Positions 1 through 8,108 are shown, counted from the first letter of the stretch. The stretch is 20,289 nt of DNA from Pseudomonadota bacterium (GCA_023426275.1 JAFABC010000208.1:1-20289), one strand, 5' to 3'. Made by a program: numbers and translations. Notes: a model not told the origin generated them from the letters alone.

Positions 1-82
1 GCGCGAAGCGACGCTGGCGCGCCGACAAACGTTCGGGGCTCCCGCCACCAGACGCACGACCACCCGGCCGACCAAATGTCCG

Positions 83-127
83 CCCTCCCCTTTCGGGAGG
101 GTCCGGGAGGGGGTGACCCCCTCCCGG
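83..127 (-). terminator. Tandem GC-rich hairpins after cbiK
   Basis: Two inverted repeats lie just beyond the cbiK stop: an 11-bp perfect stem at 103-113/117-127 with loop TGA, and a 7-bp stem at 83-89/95-101. The first starts 35 nt past the stop. Neither is followed by a T-run on the minus strand, so this is not a textbook intrinsic terminator. It could end the recN-fts-cbiK transcript or protect its 3' end. The rest of 1-161 shows no gene. Confidence 0.4.
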
Positions 128-161
128 CCGCCGGAGGCATTCTTTTTTCCTGCATATACAA

Positions 162-962
162 TCAGGCCAACCGGGCCAATGCAATGTCCAGATGTCCACG
201 CCAGACGGCGGTCATGGCCGGCTGTTCGATCAGCCCGGAGAGCAGCGGCCGGCAGCGGATACCGGCTGTTTCCAGCACGCCGCGCCAGGAAGCCGGGCTG
301 TCGCCGGCCAGATCGCAGCAGGCGTGGGCGCCGGCCACGGTGAAAAAGGGCAGCAGCCAGGCGGTGCGGACGTTTGCCGCCCGCACGGCGTCGCGGATAC
401 GGGCGATGTCCCGGCAGGGTTCGCCGCGTTCGCGGGGCATGGTGCCGAAGTGGGCCAGGGGGTCGAGGGAACAGAGCTTTTCGCGCAGCGCCTCGTAGAA
501 GCCGGCCCCGGGCGGCGGCGCGCCGTGCCCCATGACCACCACGGCCTCGTCCGGGGCCCGCTCTGGCGGCAGCACGGCCAGGGTGGCCCGGGCCACGCGT
601 TCCACGTCGTCCAGACCGGCCAGCAGCGGCGCGCCCACGGACACCGTGAGCCCCTGGCCGCCGGTTTCCAGAAACCGGCCCAGTCCGGCCAGCAGGTCAT
701 GATATTCCTCGCCCGGCACCACATGCAGCGACTGCACGGCCACGCGGTCGATGCCCTGCCCGGCCAGATCGGCCAGCACCTCGGGCACCCGCCGGGCTCC
801 GCCAAAGGCAGCCGTGCCGCCGTGTTTGCGGCCCACGGTGCGGGCGATGGCCACCATGCTGCCGGGCACTTCGAGCGCAAGCCGCCGGCCAAAAGCGCCG
901 AGCGCGGCCATGGCCCCGGGATGCCGGGAACCATGGGCGGCCAAAACGATTCCCATACCCAT
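162..962 (-). CDS. cbiK: Sirohydrochlorin cobaltochelatase, CbiK type
   Basis: 266 aa. Proteins of this class insert Co2+ into sirohydrochlorin, an early step of anaerobic cobalamin synthesis; some also insert iron for sirohaem. The N-terminus has the chelatase motif AAHGSRHPG (res 8-16). Family-type landmarks follow: VQSLHVVPGEEYHDLL (res 76-91), MGHGAPPPG (res 144-152, His146) and VAGAHACCDLAGD (res 209-221, His213). His146 and His213 sit where CbiK proteins carry their metal-binding/catalytic histidines. No signal peptide is visible, so it is probably the cytoplasmic form rather than the periplasmic form known in Desulfovibrio. The start is the ATG in the TGATG overlap with the ftsX stop, which implies translational coupling. 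The link to cell-division genes looks like operon packing rather than shared function. Confidence 0.85.
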   Translation of the reverse strand: MGMGIVLAAHGSRHPGAMAALGAFGRRLALEVPGSMVAIARTVGRKHGGTAAFGGARRVPEVLADLAGQGIDRVAVQSLHVVPGEEYHDLLAGLGRFLETGGQGLTVSVGAPLLAGLDDVERVARATLAVLPPERAPDEAVVVMGHGAPPPGAGFYEALREKLCSLDPLAHFGTMPRERGEPCRDIARIRDAVRAANVRTAWLLPFFTVAGAHACCDLAGDSPASWRGVLETAGIRCRPLLSGLIEQPAMTAVWRGHLDIALARLA

Positions 963-1837
963 CAGGCGCGCGGCTCCAGGGCGGCGGCCAGCCCGGCCAC
1001 GGCGGCGATGCCGCCTGTGGCGACAACGGCGGCCAGACACAGCCAGGGCGGCAGAAAAGCGAGACGCAGGAACAGCGGCGGCACGTCCAGGGCAGCCACC
1101 AGGGCCAACTGGGTGGCCTTGAGCAGGCCCAGGGCCAGTCCGGCGGCGGCCATGCCGGAGACGCCGGCGCCAAGAGCCAGGGGCAGGCGGATATACCACT
1201 CCGATGCGCCGACCAGCCGCAGGATGCCCAGCTCCTCCCGGCGGTGCGACAGGGTCAGGCGCACCATGGCCCCGGACACCAGGGCCACAAGCAGCGTGAG
1301 CACGCCGGCCAGCGGCAGGGCCACCCGCCGCGTGACCAGCCCGATGACGGTCAGGGCGTCCATTTCCCGGGGATCGTAGCGCACCTGGGCCACATCCCTG
1401 GCGGCCCGCAGCCGGTCGTGGATGTCGCGGGCGAAGCCCTCGTCGTCCACGGGCGGCCGGAAAACGAGCAACATGGTGTAGGGCAGCGGGTTGCGCCCGG
1501 CCAGGGCCTCCAGGTCGACGTCCGGGCCGAGCACCCGGTCCATGACGGCCAGGGCCTGTTTGGGCGTATAGGTCCGGGTGCCGACCAGTCCGGGCAGGGC
1601 CCGCATCCAGTCCATCTGCCGGGCGACCTGCGCCGGGTCGGCCCCGGGCTTCCAGTAGACCTGGAAACGCACGCGCCCCTGGTCCCGGACAGCCCAGGCA
1701 TCCAGGTTGACCTGGGCCAGAGCGAAAAGGCCCCCCAGGTAGGCCACGGCGGCCATGCCGAGCAAGGCGGCGACAAGCAGGCCGGGCCGGCGCACCGCAT
1801 CGCGCGTTCCGGAAGCGACCAGACGCCAAAACCTCAT
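962..1837 (-). CDS. ftsX: Cell-division ABC permease FtsX
   Basis: 291 aa, the usual size for FtsX. This inner-membrane partner of the ATPase FtsE couples ATP hydrolysis at the septum to activation of peptidoglycan hydrolases. The layout is a short cytoplasmic N-terminus, one membrane helix (about res 18-42), a large external domain (about 45-165), then three hydrophobic segments in the C-terminal half. The stretch SHRREELGILRLVGAS between helices is the coupling region typical of the FtsX/MacB permease fold. It overlaps ftsE by the 4-nt ATGA and cbiK by 1 nt, so the three are almost certainly co-translated. Sequence divergence from enterobacterial FtsX is high, but the pairing with FtsE makes the call firm. 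Confidence 0.88.
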   Translation of the reverse strand: MRFWRLVASGTRDAVRRPGLLVAALLGMAAVAYLGGLFALAQVNLDAWAVRDQGRVRFQVYWKPGADPAQVARQMDWMRALPGLVGTRTYTPKQALAVMDRVLGPDVDLEALAGRNPLPYTMLLVFRPPVDDEGFARDIHDRLRAARDVAQVRYDPREMDALTVIGLVTRRVALPLAGVLTLLVALVSGAMVRLTLSHRREELGILRLVGASEWYIRLPLALGAGVSGMAAAGLALGLLKATQLALVAALDVPPLFLRLAFLPPWLCLAAVVATGGIAAVAGLAAALEPRA

Positions 1838-2532
1838 GCCGCCCCCCTCCCCTGCGGCCCGGGCAGGGTGAAAACCGTGGCTTCGGGCGCGGCGGCAAGC
1901 AGGGCCCGGCTGTGGGTGGCCATGAGCACGGCCGTGCCGTGGTCGGCGAACTGACGCAGGATGTCGAGCACACTGCGGGACAGGGCCTCGTCGAGATTGC
2001 CGGTGGGCTCGTCGGCCAGCATGATCTTCGGACCGGCCACCACGGCCCGGGCAATGGCCACGCGCTGCTGGCCGCCGCCGGGCAGTTCGGCCGCCGGCCG
2101 GCCGGCGTCGGTGGCAAGGTCGAGGGCCTGCAAGGCCGCGCCCACCCGCCGCCGGATGAGCTCCCGGGGCGCGCCCCGGACCACCAGCGGCAGGGCCACG
2201 TTGTCGAACACCGTGCGGTCGGAAACGATGCGGAAATCCTGGAACACCATGGAGACGTCGCGGCGCAGCGCCGCCAACCCGGCCGGTTGCAGCGCGGTCA
2301 GGTCATGGCCGGCAATGACGGCCTGCCCCGCGCGCACGGCCAGCCCGCCATGCAGCAGGCGCAGCAGCGTGCTTTTGCCCGAGCCCGACGGCCCGGTCAG
2401 GAAGGCGAATTGCCCGGCGTCCAGGGAAAGGCTGACTGCGGCAAGCACCTGCCGCCCGCCAAAGGCATGGCCAAGGCCGGAAACCCGCAACATCTCCCCA
2501 CCCACCGCCACATCCGCCACCGTTTCCGCCAT
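1834..2532 (-). CDS. ftsE: Cell-division ATP-binding protein FtsE
   Basis: 232 aa. This is the ATPase subunit of the FtsEX complex at the division septum. Visible ABC motifs: Walker A GPSGSGKST (res 47-55), Q-loop Q98 (VFQDF), Walker B IMLADEP (res 170-176, catalytic Glu175), D-loop GNLD (178-181) and switch His207 (ATHS). The signature reads LPGGGQQRVAIARA (150-163) where FtsE normally has LSGGEQQRVAIARA, so the conserved Ser is Pro (codon CCC). The start is the ATG in the TGATG overlap with the recN stop. An internal ATG at residue 14 would give a protein beginning MLRVSGLGHAFGG, closer to the usual FtsE N-terminus, and is a real alternative. Confidence 0.9.
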   Translation of the reverse strand: MAETVADVAVGGEMLRVSGLGHAFGGRQVLAAVSLSLDAGQFAFLTGPSGSGKSTLLRLLHGGLAVRAGQAVIAGHDLTALQPAGLAALRRDVSMVFQDFRIVSDRTVFDNVALPLVVRGAPRELIRRRVGAALQALDLATDAGRPAAELPGGGQQRVAIARAVVAGPKIMLADEPTGNLDEALSRSVLDILRQFADHGTAVLMATHSRALLAAAPEATVFTLPGPQGRGAA

Positions 2533-4151
2533 CAGGCCCGGACTCCGAGCAGCCGGCGGGCCATCTCCGCGCCGGCCGCCCCGCCGCCGGCCATGCGGGC
2601 CAGTTCGTCGGCCACGTCCGGGCCGTCAAGCCGCCGGCACCGGGTGCTGGTCTGGCCGTTTTCCACGGTCTTGCGCACCTGGAAATGCCGGTCGGCCAGA
2701 CTGGCCAGCTGCGGCCAGTGGGTGATGAGCAGAATCTGGGAGGTTTCGGCCAGCTTGCGGACATAGGCCCCGACGCTGCCGAGGGTCAGGCCGCCGATGC
2801 CGGCGTCGATTTCATCGAAAATGAGCGTCGGCCCGCCGGGCTCGGCCGAAAGGGACATGAGCGCCAGCAAAAAACGCGACAGTTCGCCGCCCGAGGCGAT
2901 CTTGTCCAGGGGCTGGGGCGGCTGGCCCGGGTTCGGCCGCCACAGGATGCGGGCGCGCTCCTCGGTCAGGGGCGCAGTCTCGGCGGCCACGGGCTTGTAG
3001 ACCACGGCCGGGGTGAACTCGAACAGCACGCGCACGTCCTTGGAAAAGCCGAGTTCCCGCAGGATGCCTTCCAACGCCCCGGACAGGCTGTCGCCGGCCC
3101 GGTGCCGGGCCGCGCCCAGGGCGGCCAGCGCCCCGGACAACTCGGTCACAAGGGCCGCCTCCTTGCGGGCCAACTGCTTGCGGTCCAGGGCGCAGGCGTC
3201 GAGAAAATCCAGGTTGGCCTGGATGTCGGCATCCAGGTCCACGATTTCGGCCAGGGTCTTTTTGAGCTTGCGCCGCAGGGTGGCCAGCTCGAACAGGCGC
3301 TTTTCCACGGCGTCGGCATCGTCGCCGGAGACGGCATCGGGCCGGCGGCGCAACCGGGCGGCCATGTCCTTGACCTGATGGCGGAAGGCGGCCACGGCCT
3401 CGGCATCGTCGGTAAATTCCGGGAAAATGGTCCCGGCATGCAGCAGTTCGCTGTGCAGCTCGGCCAGCACGTCCAGCACCTTGGGCTCGGCCTCGATGGC
3501 GTCGCGGGCCCGGGCCAGGGCTTCGGCGGCCTTGCGCGATTCGGCCAGGGCGGCCCGGCGGGCGATGAGTTCGTCCTCCTCGCCGGGCAGCGGCGCGACC
3601 TTGGCGATGGCGGCGTGCTGGAATTCCAGGAACTGCCGTTTTTCCTCCAGGGCTGCGGCCTTGGCGTCCAATTCCCGGATGGCCTCGCCCACGGCGGCGG
3701 CCTCCCGGACCAGCCGGTTCCTCGTTTCCAACAGCGCGGGATCGTCCAGGAACCCGTCGAGCAAGGCGGCCTGGAACCCCGGCTGGAGCAGACGTTGCTG
3801 CCCGTGCTGGGAGGCGTGGAGCAACAGCCTGGGGCGCAAGGCGGCCAGGGCGTCCCGGGAGGCCAGATTGCCGCCCACGTAGACGCGGCTGCGCCCGGTG
3901 CCGGCGGTCAGCTCCCGGCGCAGGATCAGGTCCTCGCCGTCCAGGACGAACAGCGCCTCGACCACGGCCTTGTCGCAACCGGCCCGCACGAGGTCGGCCG
4001 GCATCTTCTCGCCGGTCAGGAAGTTGACGGCGGAAATGATAAAGCTCTTGCCCGCGCCGGTCTCGCCGGTCAGCACGTTGAGACCCGGGCCGAATTCCAG
4101 CTCCAGATCGTCGATCAGGGCCAGATTCTTGATGCGCAGCACTTCGATCAT
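2532..4151 (-). CDS. recN: DNA repair ATPase RecN
   Basis: 539 aa, close to the usual ~550. RecN is an SMC-like cytoplasmic ATPase that gathers DNA at double-strand breaks for RecA-mediated repair. The protein starts MIEVLRIKNLALIDDLELEF, followed by Walker A GETGAGKSF (res 29-37). A long charged, Ala/Leu/Glu-rich coiled-coil region fills the middle. The C-terminal head has SGGELSRFLLAL (signature), TLIFDEIDAGIGG (Walker B plus D-loop) and LLITHWPQLA. The frame stays open upstream to 4205, but those residues are unlike RecN and overlap dppC. The ATG at 4151 gives the family N-terminus and has GGGCGG just upstream. It lies 10 nt after the dppC stop and overlaps ftsE by 1 nt. No LexA-box could be recognised. 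Confidence 0.93.
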   Translation of the reverse strand: MIEVLRIKNLALIDDLELEFGPGLNVLTGETGAGKSFIISAVNFLTGEKMPADLVRAGCDKAVVEALFVLDGEDLILRRELTAGTGRSRVYVGGNLASRDALAALRPRLLLHASQHGQQRLLQPGFQAALLDGFLDDPALLETRNRLVREAAAVGEAIRELDAKAAALEEKRQFLEFQHAAIAKVAPLPGEEDELIARRAALAESRKAAEALARARDAIEAEPKVLDVLAELHSELLHAGTIFPEFTDDAEAVAAFRHQVKDMAARLRRRPDAVSGDDADAVEKRLFELATLRRKLKKTLAEIVDLDADIQANLDFLDACALDRKQLARKEAALVTELSGALAALGAARHRAGDSLSGALEGILRELGFSKDVRVLFEFTPAVVYKPVAAETAPLTEERARILWRPNPGQPPQPLDKIASGGELSRFLLALMSLSAEPGGPTLIFDEIDAGIGGLTLGSVGAYVRKLAETSQILLITHWPQLASLADRHFQVRKTVENGQTSTRCRRLDGPDVADELARMAGGGAAGAEMARRLLGVRA

Positions 4152-4161
4152 ACGGACCGCC

Positions 4162-5013
4162 CTACTGCCGCAGCCTGGGGTCCAGGATGTCGCGCAGGCT
4201 TTCACCGATAAGATTGTAGCCGAGCACGGTCAGCAGGATGGCCAGCCCGGGAAAGATGGACAGCCACGGCGCCACTTCCAACACTTCCTTGCCTTCCATG
4301 AGCATGTTGCCCCAGCTCGGCATGGGCGGCTGCACGCCAAGGCCCAGGAAACTCAGCGACGATTCCGTCAGGATGGCCCCGGCCACGCCCAGGGTGGCCG
4401 ACACGAGCACCGGGGCGGCGGCATTGGGCAGGATGTGAAAAAAGAGGATGCCCGGGGCGCGCATCCCCGACACCCGGGCGGCCAGGACGAATTCCCGCCC
4501 GCGCAGGGTCAGTGTTTCGGCCCGTACCAGCCGGGCCACGCCCATCCACGACGTCAGGCCGATGACGACCATGATGTTGGTCAGCGAGGGCGTGAGAAAG
4601 GCGATCACGGCCAGGATCAGGAAAAACGACGGGAAGCACAGCATCACGTCCACGCCGCGCATGATGGCCTCGTCCACAAGGCCCCCGAAATAGCCGGCGC
4701 ACAGCCCGAGCGCCAGCCCGATGGACACGGACAGCCCCACGGCCACAAAGCCCACCCACAGGGACACCCGGCCGCCGTAGAGGAGCCTTGAGAGCACGTC
4801 GCGGCCCAGGGCGTCGGTGCCGAGCAGATGCCCCGGTCCCGGCGGCATGAGGATGGCGTTGACGTTTAAGGCGGTGGGATCGTGGGCCGTGATCCAGGGC
4901 GCGGCCAGGGAGGCCAGGGAGATGCCGCCGACCAGGATCAGGCCGGTCCAGAGCATTCCGTGGCGCGGCAGAAACCGGCGCAGCCGGCGAAACAGGGCCT
5001 CACGCACGGCCAC
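4162..5013 (-). CDS. Peptide/nickel-type ABC permease, DppC-like
   Basis: 283 aa. One of two inner-membrane subunits of an ABC importer for peptides, nickel or related small solutes. Visible features: a short basic N-terminus before the first helix, the stretch GHLLGTDALGRDVLSRLLYG typical of DppC/OppC/NikC, five or six hydrophobic helices, an EAA-like loop (about res 175-200, REFVLAARVSGM) and a C-terminal GYNLIGESLRDILDPRLR, the standard end of this family. The start is GTG (5013), inside the last 14 nt of the dppB-like gene, which indicates coupling. Substrate cannot be read from the sequence, and no binding protein or ATPase gene lies in the window, so those subunits must be encoded elsewhere. 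Confidence 0.88.
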   Translation of the reverse strand: MAVREALFRRLRRFLPRHGMLWTGLILVGGISLASLAAPWITAHDPTALNVNAILMPPGPGHLLGTDALGRDVLSRLLYGGRVSLWVGFVAVGLSVSIGLALGLCAGYFGGLVDEAIMRGVDVMLCFPSFFLILAVIAFLTPSLTNIMVVIGLTSWMGVARLVRAETLTLRGREFVLAARVSGMRAPGILFFHILPNAAAPVLVSATLGVAGAILTESSLSFLGLGVQPPMPSWGNMLMEGKEVLEVAPWLSIFPGLAILLTVLGYNLIGESLRDILDPRLRQ

Positions 5014-5998
5014 GGCCTCCCAGGCGGATACGCGGGTCGGCCAGGGCGTATCCGGCGTCGGCCAGCAGGTTGCCGGCCAGGGTCAACACCGCGCCGAGCA
5101 CCAGATTGCCCATGATGAGCGGATAATCCCGGGCCATGACCGACTGGTAAAACAGCTGCCCCAGCCCCGGCAGGGCGAAAATGGATTCGATGATGACCGA
5201 ACCACCGATGAGCCCGGGCACGGACAGGCCCAGGATGGTGATGACCGGAAGCAAGGCGTTGCGCAGGGCGTGCCTGTAGATGACCACGTGTTCGGGCAGG
5301 CCCTTGGCCCGGGCGGTCAGGATGTAGTCCTGGCGCAGCACCTCGAGCATGGACGAGCGCAGAAAGCGCGACATGCCGGCCAGACTCCCGAAGGTATAAA
5401 TGAATATGGGCAGCAGCAGATGCCGGCCCAGGTCGGCCAGCTTGCCCAGGGGCGAAAGCATGGCATAGTCCATGGAGGTCAGGCCGGAAATCGGCAGTAT
5501 GGGCCAGTAGATGCCGAAAAGGAGCATGAGCAGCAGGGCCAGCCAGAAGCCGGGCATGGCGAAGCCGACAAAGACCAGCACCGTGGCGGAGCGGTCGAAC
5601 AGTCCGCCCTGGCGCCGGGCCGAGATGACGCCGATGGGCACGGCGATGGCCAGGGTGAGCACCAGCGAAATGATGTTCATGGAAAAGGTCAGGGGCAGCC
5701 GCTCGCGGATCTTGTCCCAGACGGGCCGGTGGTCGCCGGAGAGGGATTGGCCGAAGTCGAAGCGGACGAGCTTGCCGAGCCAATCCACATATTGCACGGG
5801 CAACGGCCGGTCGAGCCCATAGAGCTTTTCGAGCCGGGCCCGGGTTTCGGCCGTGGCCAGGGGATTGAGCGTGGTCTGCATGTCCGTGGGCGAGCCCGGA
5901 GCCAGATGGATGACGGCGAAGCTGATGAGGGTGATGCCGAAAAAGATGGCGGCCACCCAGAGGATTTTCCGCAGCAGGCGTTTGACCAGGGCGAGCAC
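5000..5998 (-). CDS. Peptide/nickel-type ABC permease, DppB-like
   Basis: 332 aa. The companion permease of the DppC-like protein. The N-terminus LVKRLLRKILWVAAIFFGITLISFAV... carries the first helix, followed by the family stretch HLAPGSP. Later come EVLRQDYILTARAKGLP (EAA loop facing the ATPase) and IIESIFALPGLGQLFYQSVMARDYPLIMG, both diagnostic of DppB/OppB. The frame is open to 6130, but that extension crosses the tRNA promoter region and looks non-coding. I chose GTG at 5998, preceded by AAGGAG about 10 nt upstream, which gives the normal family N-terminus. It is the first gene of the minus-strand run. Its promoter should lie at 6000-6110, but I could not assign one with confidence. Confidence 0.88.
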   Translation of the reverse strand: MLALVKRLLRKILWVAAIFFGITLISFAVIHLAPGSPTDMQTTLNPLATAETRARLEKLYGLDRPLPVQYVDWLGKLVRFDFGQSLSGDHRPVWDKIRERLPLTFSMNIISLVLTLAIAVPIGVISARRQGGLFDRSATVLVFVGFAMPGFWLALLLMLLFGIYWPILPISGLTSMDYAMLSPLGKLADLGRHLLLPIFIYTFGSLAGMSRFLRSSMLEVLRQDYILTARAKGLPEHVVIYRHALRNALLPVITILGLSVPGLIGGSVIIESIFALPGLGQLFYQSVMARDYPLIMGNLVLGAVLTLAGNLLADAGYALADPRIRLGGRGRA

Positions 5999-6111
5999 GT
6001 GTATCGGACTCCTTGGGGTGCGTTCAGCGGACAGACCCCGGGCGATTTGTACGGGAAACGGGTTCGGAAGAAAAGAGTGCGAAAAAAAGTGACCGGGCCG
6101 GGAAAAACCGC

Positions 6112-6139
6112 TTGACTTTTCCCGGCCCAAGCGTAGATT
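6112..6139 (+). promoter_or_regulatory. Promoter of tRNA-Ala
   Basis: A -35 box TTGACT (6112-6117) and a -10 box TAGATT (6134-6139) with a 16-nt spacer, placing the start of transcription a few bases before the tRNA at 6153. It lies on the chromosomal side, so integration leaves tRNA expression intact. Confidence 0.65.
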
Positions 6140-6152
6140 CGCTTCTCGCTGC

Positions 6153-6228
<76 letters not shown>

Positions 6229-6248
6229 AAGATTTCTCCCAGAAAATC

Positions 6249-6286
6249 GGCCGGTTAACTCATAAAGTTGACCGGCCCTTTTTTTT
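6249..6286 (+). terminator. Terminator just inside attL
   Basis: An 11-bp stem (6249-6259/6267-6277, one G-T pair) with a 7-nt loop, followed by C and eight Ts. It ends tRNA transcription 20 nt past the gene. The element seems to supply this terminator in place of the chromosomal one now stranded at 20220-20249. Confidence 0.85.
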
Positions 6287-6290
6287 GGGT

Positions 6291-6310
6291 TGTCAACCTC
6301 CTGGTGAACC
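6291..6310 (+). repeat. Left copy of a 20-bp end repeat (candidate integrase arm site)
   Basis: Matches 20047-20066 at 18 of 20 positions in the same orientation (common part CCTGGTGAACC preceded by GTCAACC). Further GTTGAC/GTCAAC hexamers occur at 6267, 6315 and 6390. Together they look like arm-type binding sites for the integrase. The remainder of 6229-6566 holds the two terminators and no gene. Confidence 0.5.
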
Positions 6311-6505
6311 TTGGGTTGACCGCGATGTTGGAGAGAACTGTTTAATCCGCTGTAATCACTGTATATGATGGTGTATGAAGCGGATCAATGTCAACTTCTG
6401 ATTACCCGGCCCCCTCCGACATCCTCCTTTAAAATTCCCATGCACCCTTCATCGCCGAATGAGACATGATGTACGGGGTGATGTTTCATTTTTCGCTTAT
6501 CCAAC

Positions 6506-6537
6506 AAAAATTTAAGGAGGGACATTTCTGCCCCTCC
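6506..6537 (-). terminator. Terminator of the xis-int transcript
   Basis: On the minus strand, a 9-bp stem (6529-6537 with 6516-6524, one G-T pair) and the loop GAAA are followed by TTAAATTTTT. It lies 30 nt beyond the integrase stop codon. Confidence 0.8.
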
Positions 6538-6566
6538 TCGTTCAGTTTGTTTTCCCGGCGGTTCCG

Positions 6567-7610
6567 CTAGTCCAGTTCCGGCAGGAGGGCGGCGGCCCGT
6601 TCCTCGTCACCCGGCATGATGTGACCGTATCGCCCCAGCGTCATGCTCGGATTCGAATGCCCCATCATAGCACTGACGGTCCTCACAGACGCCCCCTTGG
6701 ACAGCAGCGTAGAACAGAATAAATGCCTAATATCATAAGAGATAATGTCATCTGCGACGCCGGCGGTCTTGCACGCGGTTCTGAAGGCTTTGTTGATGCG
6801 CTTGACCTGACGCCCCTGGTATTCCACCAGATACGGCGTCTGAGCCTCAGCCTTCTTGCGTTCAAGCTTTTCCAGGAACTTCGGAGACACCTTCACGCGT
6901 CTCCAGGTCTTGGTTTTCCTGCCGTAGACCCGGACATAGCCGTTTTCCCAATCCACGTGTTTCCACTCCAGGGCTAGCAGCTCGGACTGTCCGGTGCGGA
7001 CACCGAGATTGTACGCCACCTCCACCGCCCATGCGAGGTGCGGCGGGGCCGCTTCGATGATCTTCTTCACGTCCTCGTGGGTGAGCTTGAAGTCCTTGGG
7101 AGCTTCCTTTCGCTTGGACCAGAGCTCAAGCGGATTGCGGGTAATGTACCGGTGTCTCACCGCCCACTGGAACATGCACTTGAGATAGCTCAGGTATCTG
7201 TCCACGGTGATCGGTGAACGGCCCTTACGGATACGGTGGATGAAATTGACCAGATACTGCTGGGTCAACTGATCCACCGGCACCACTCCGATTTCCGGAA
7301 GGATTTCCTTGTTCAGTATATGGGCGAAATCATCGACCCAGAGTGCACGGCCGGCAGCTTTCTTGTCCTGGTGCCATGCTACAGCGATCTGATCCGCATA
7401 GACGGGCTGTCCAGGCTGAAACGGTGTCGAGGATGACACCTCCTGGGCCTGGGCCTGGGCCTGGGCCTGCTTCTTGTTCTTCACGGCGAGGTCGAAAGCA
7501 TTCGCTTCGGCGAGAGCTTTAGCCCCCTTGCCGAAAGTTCGGTTTTGCTGCTTACCCTTGTCACGGTAGCGAACAAAGACGGTGCCATTGGCTCGTTCAT
7601 GTACGCTCAT
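6567..7610 (-). CDS. Tyrosine recombinase (site-specific integrase)
   Basis: 347 aa. Catalyses insertion and excision of the element at the tRNA-Ala 3' end. The N-terminal arm-binding part (about res 1-60) precedes a SAM-like core-binding domain (about 65-160) and the catalytic domain (175-340). Active-site residues visible: Arg205 in GVRTGQSELLAL, Lys232/234 in GRKTKTW, Arg295 in YDIRHLF, His318 in GHSNPSMT and nucleophile Tyr328 in GRYGH. The first position of the HxxR box is Tyr292 instead of His, a variant also found in active recombinases. Residues 48-56 are a Gln-Ala repeat encoded by a hexamer repeat. The ribosome site AAGGAGG lies 7 nt before ATG. It follows the excisionase-like gene after 11 nt and ends at a strong terminator. 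Confidence 0.95.
   Translation of the reverse strand: MSVHERANGTVFVRYRDKGKQQNRTFGKGAKALAEANAFDLAVKNKKQAQAQAQAQEVSSSTPFQPGQPVYADQIAVAWHQDKKAAGRALWVDDFAHILNKEILPEIGVVPVDQLTQQYLVNFIHRIRKGRSPITVDRYLSYLKCMFQWAVRHRYITRNPLELWSKRKEAPKDFKLTHEDVKKIIEAAPPHLAWAVEVAYNLGVRTGQSELLALEWKHVDWENGYVRVYGRKTKTWRRVKVSPKFLEKLERKKAEAQTPYLVEYQGRQVKRINKAFRTACKTAGVADDIISYDIRHLFCSTLLSKGASVRTVSAMMGHSNPSMTLGRYGHIMPGDEERAAALLPELD
7445..7468. repeat. Four tandem copies of GGGCCT within int
   Basis: An in-frame hexanucleotide repeat encoding (Gln-Ala)n in the linker between the integrase's arm-binding and core-binding domains. Copy number could change by slippage without frameshift, altering linker length by two residues per unit. 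Confidence 0.85.
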
Positions 7611-7621
7611 GATTTTCCTCC

Positions 7622-7864
7622 TTACAGGGGAATGGTTTGGATTTTACGCTTCGCTGGCGTCACCACAGTGGGCTTCTCCAGGAAGCATTGAGGATCGATC
7701 ATGAAAGCATCTAGATCAGACTGGGCGAACCTATTCTTGGTAGGCCCACGTCTTGGTATGCAAAATTTCTTCACAAGTGTGCGGAAGTAGTCGTAGTTGT
7801 AGTCAAGGTAGCGTGCTGCTGACTGCGTGGTGTGGTAGGGTCCAACGGGGGTGTTCTTGTCCAT
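7622..7864 (-). CDS. Excisionase-like HTH protein
   Basis: 80 aa. The sequence TTQSAARYLDYNYDYFRTLV (res 12-31), followed by IPRRGPTKNRFAQSDLDAFM, follows the MerR-like winged-helix pattern of excisionases and AlpA-type proteins (helix-turn-helix 'domain 17' type). Such proteins bind att DNA to favour excision or repress the integrase promoter. Its position directly upstream of int, 11 nt away and on the same strand, supports this role. No good ribosome site precedes ATG. A minus-strand TTTACA (7888-7893) and AAGATC (7865-7870 region), 17 nt apart, could be the promoter, which would make the mRNA nearly leaderless. Family assignment is by pattern, not by search. Confidence 0.75.
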   Translation of the reverse strand: MDKNTPVGPYHTTQSAARYLDYNYDYFRTLVKKFCIPRRGPTKNRFAQSDLDAFMIDPQCFLEKPTVVTPAKRKIQTIPL

Positions 7865-7898
7865 TGGGTGATCTTAAAACGTTGAGATAATTTGTAAA

Positions 7899-8066
7899 TT
7901 AGTCTCGATTTATGCGACGAAGACCTCTGATATCCTCAAACACTCGCTTCAACATCTGCGTCAACTGCTTCATCATCGGCCCCCAAGCCTGGGGTGATGG
8001 AGGGAAATTTCTCAAACTTTTTTTTATTGCTTGGCCAAGGTGTGCTTGGCGGCAAACCAGCTGAAA
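7899..8066 (-). CDS. Possible small ORF upstream of xis
   Basis: Open for 55 codons between stops on the minus strand, ending 35 bp before the excisionase-like gene. The first ATG is at 7976, giving a 25-aa basic peptide beginning MMKQLTQMLKRVFEDI. The open frame upstream of that ATG reads like protein too (NFPPSPQAWGP), with no clear start. It may be a short leader gene or the tail of a truncated gene. The length is too small to exclude chance, and no function can be assigned. Confidence 0.3.
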   Translation of the reverse strand, partial: FQLVCRQAHLGQAIKKSLRNFPPSPQAWGPMMKQLTQMLKRVFEDIRGLRRINRD

Positions 8067-8108
8067 TTATCCCTTTATTTTAAATATCTGTTTCAATAAG
8101 ACATAAAC

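Noticed and set aside
162..2117. 651-codon minus frame covering ftsX and ftsE
   Set aside because: Only its C-terminal 266 residues are CbiK. The rest is the out-of-frame shadow of ftsX and ftsE in GC-rich DNA.
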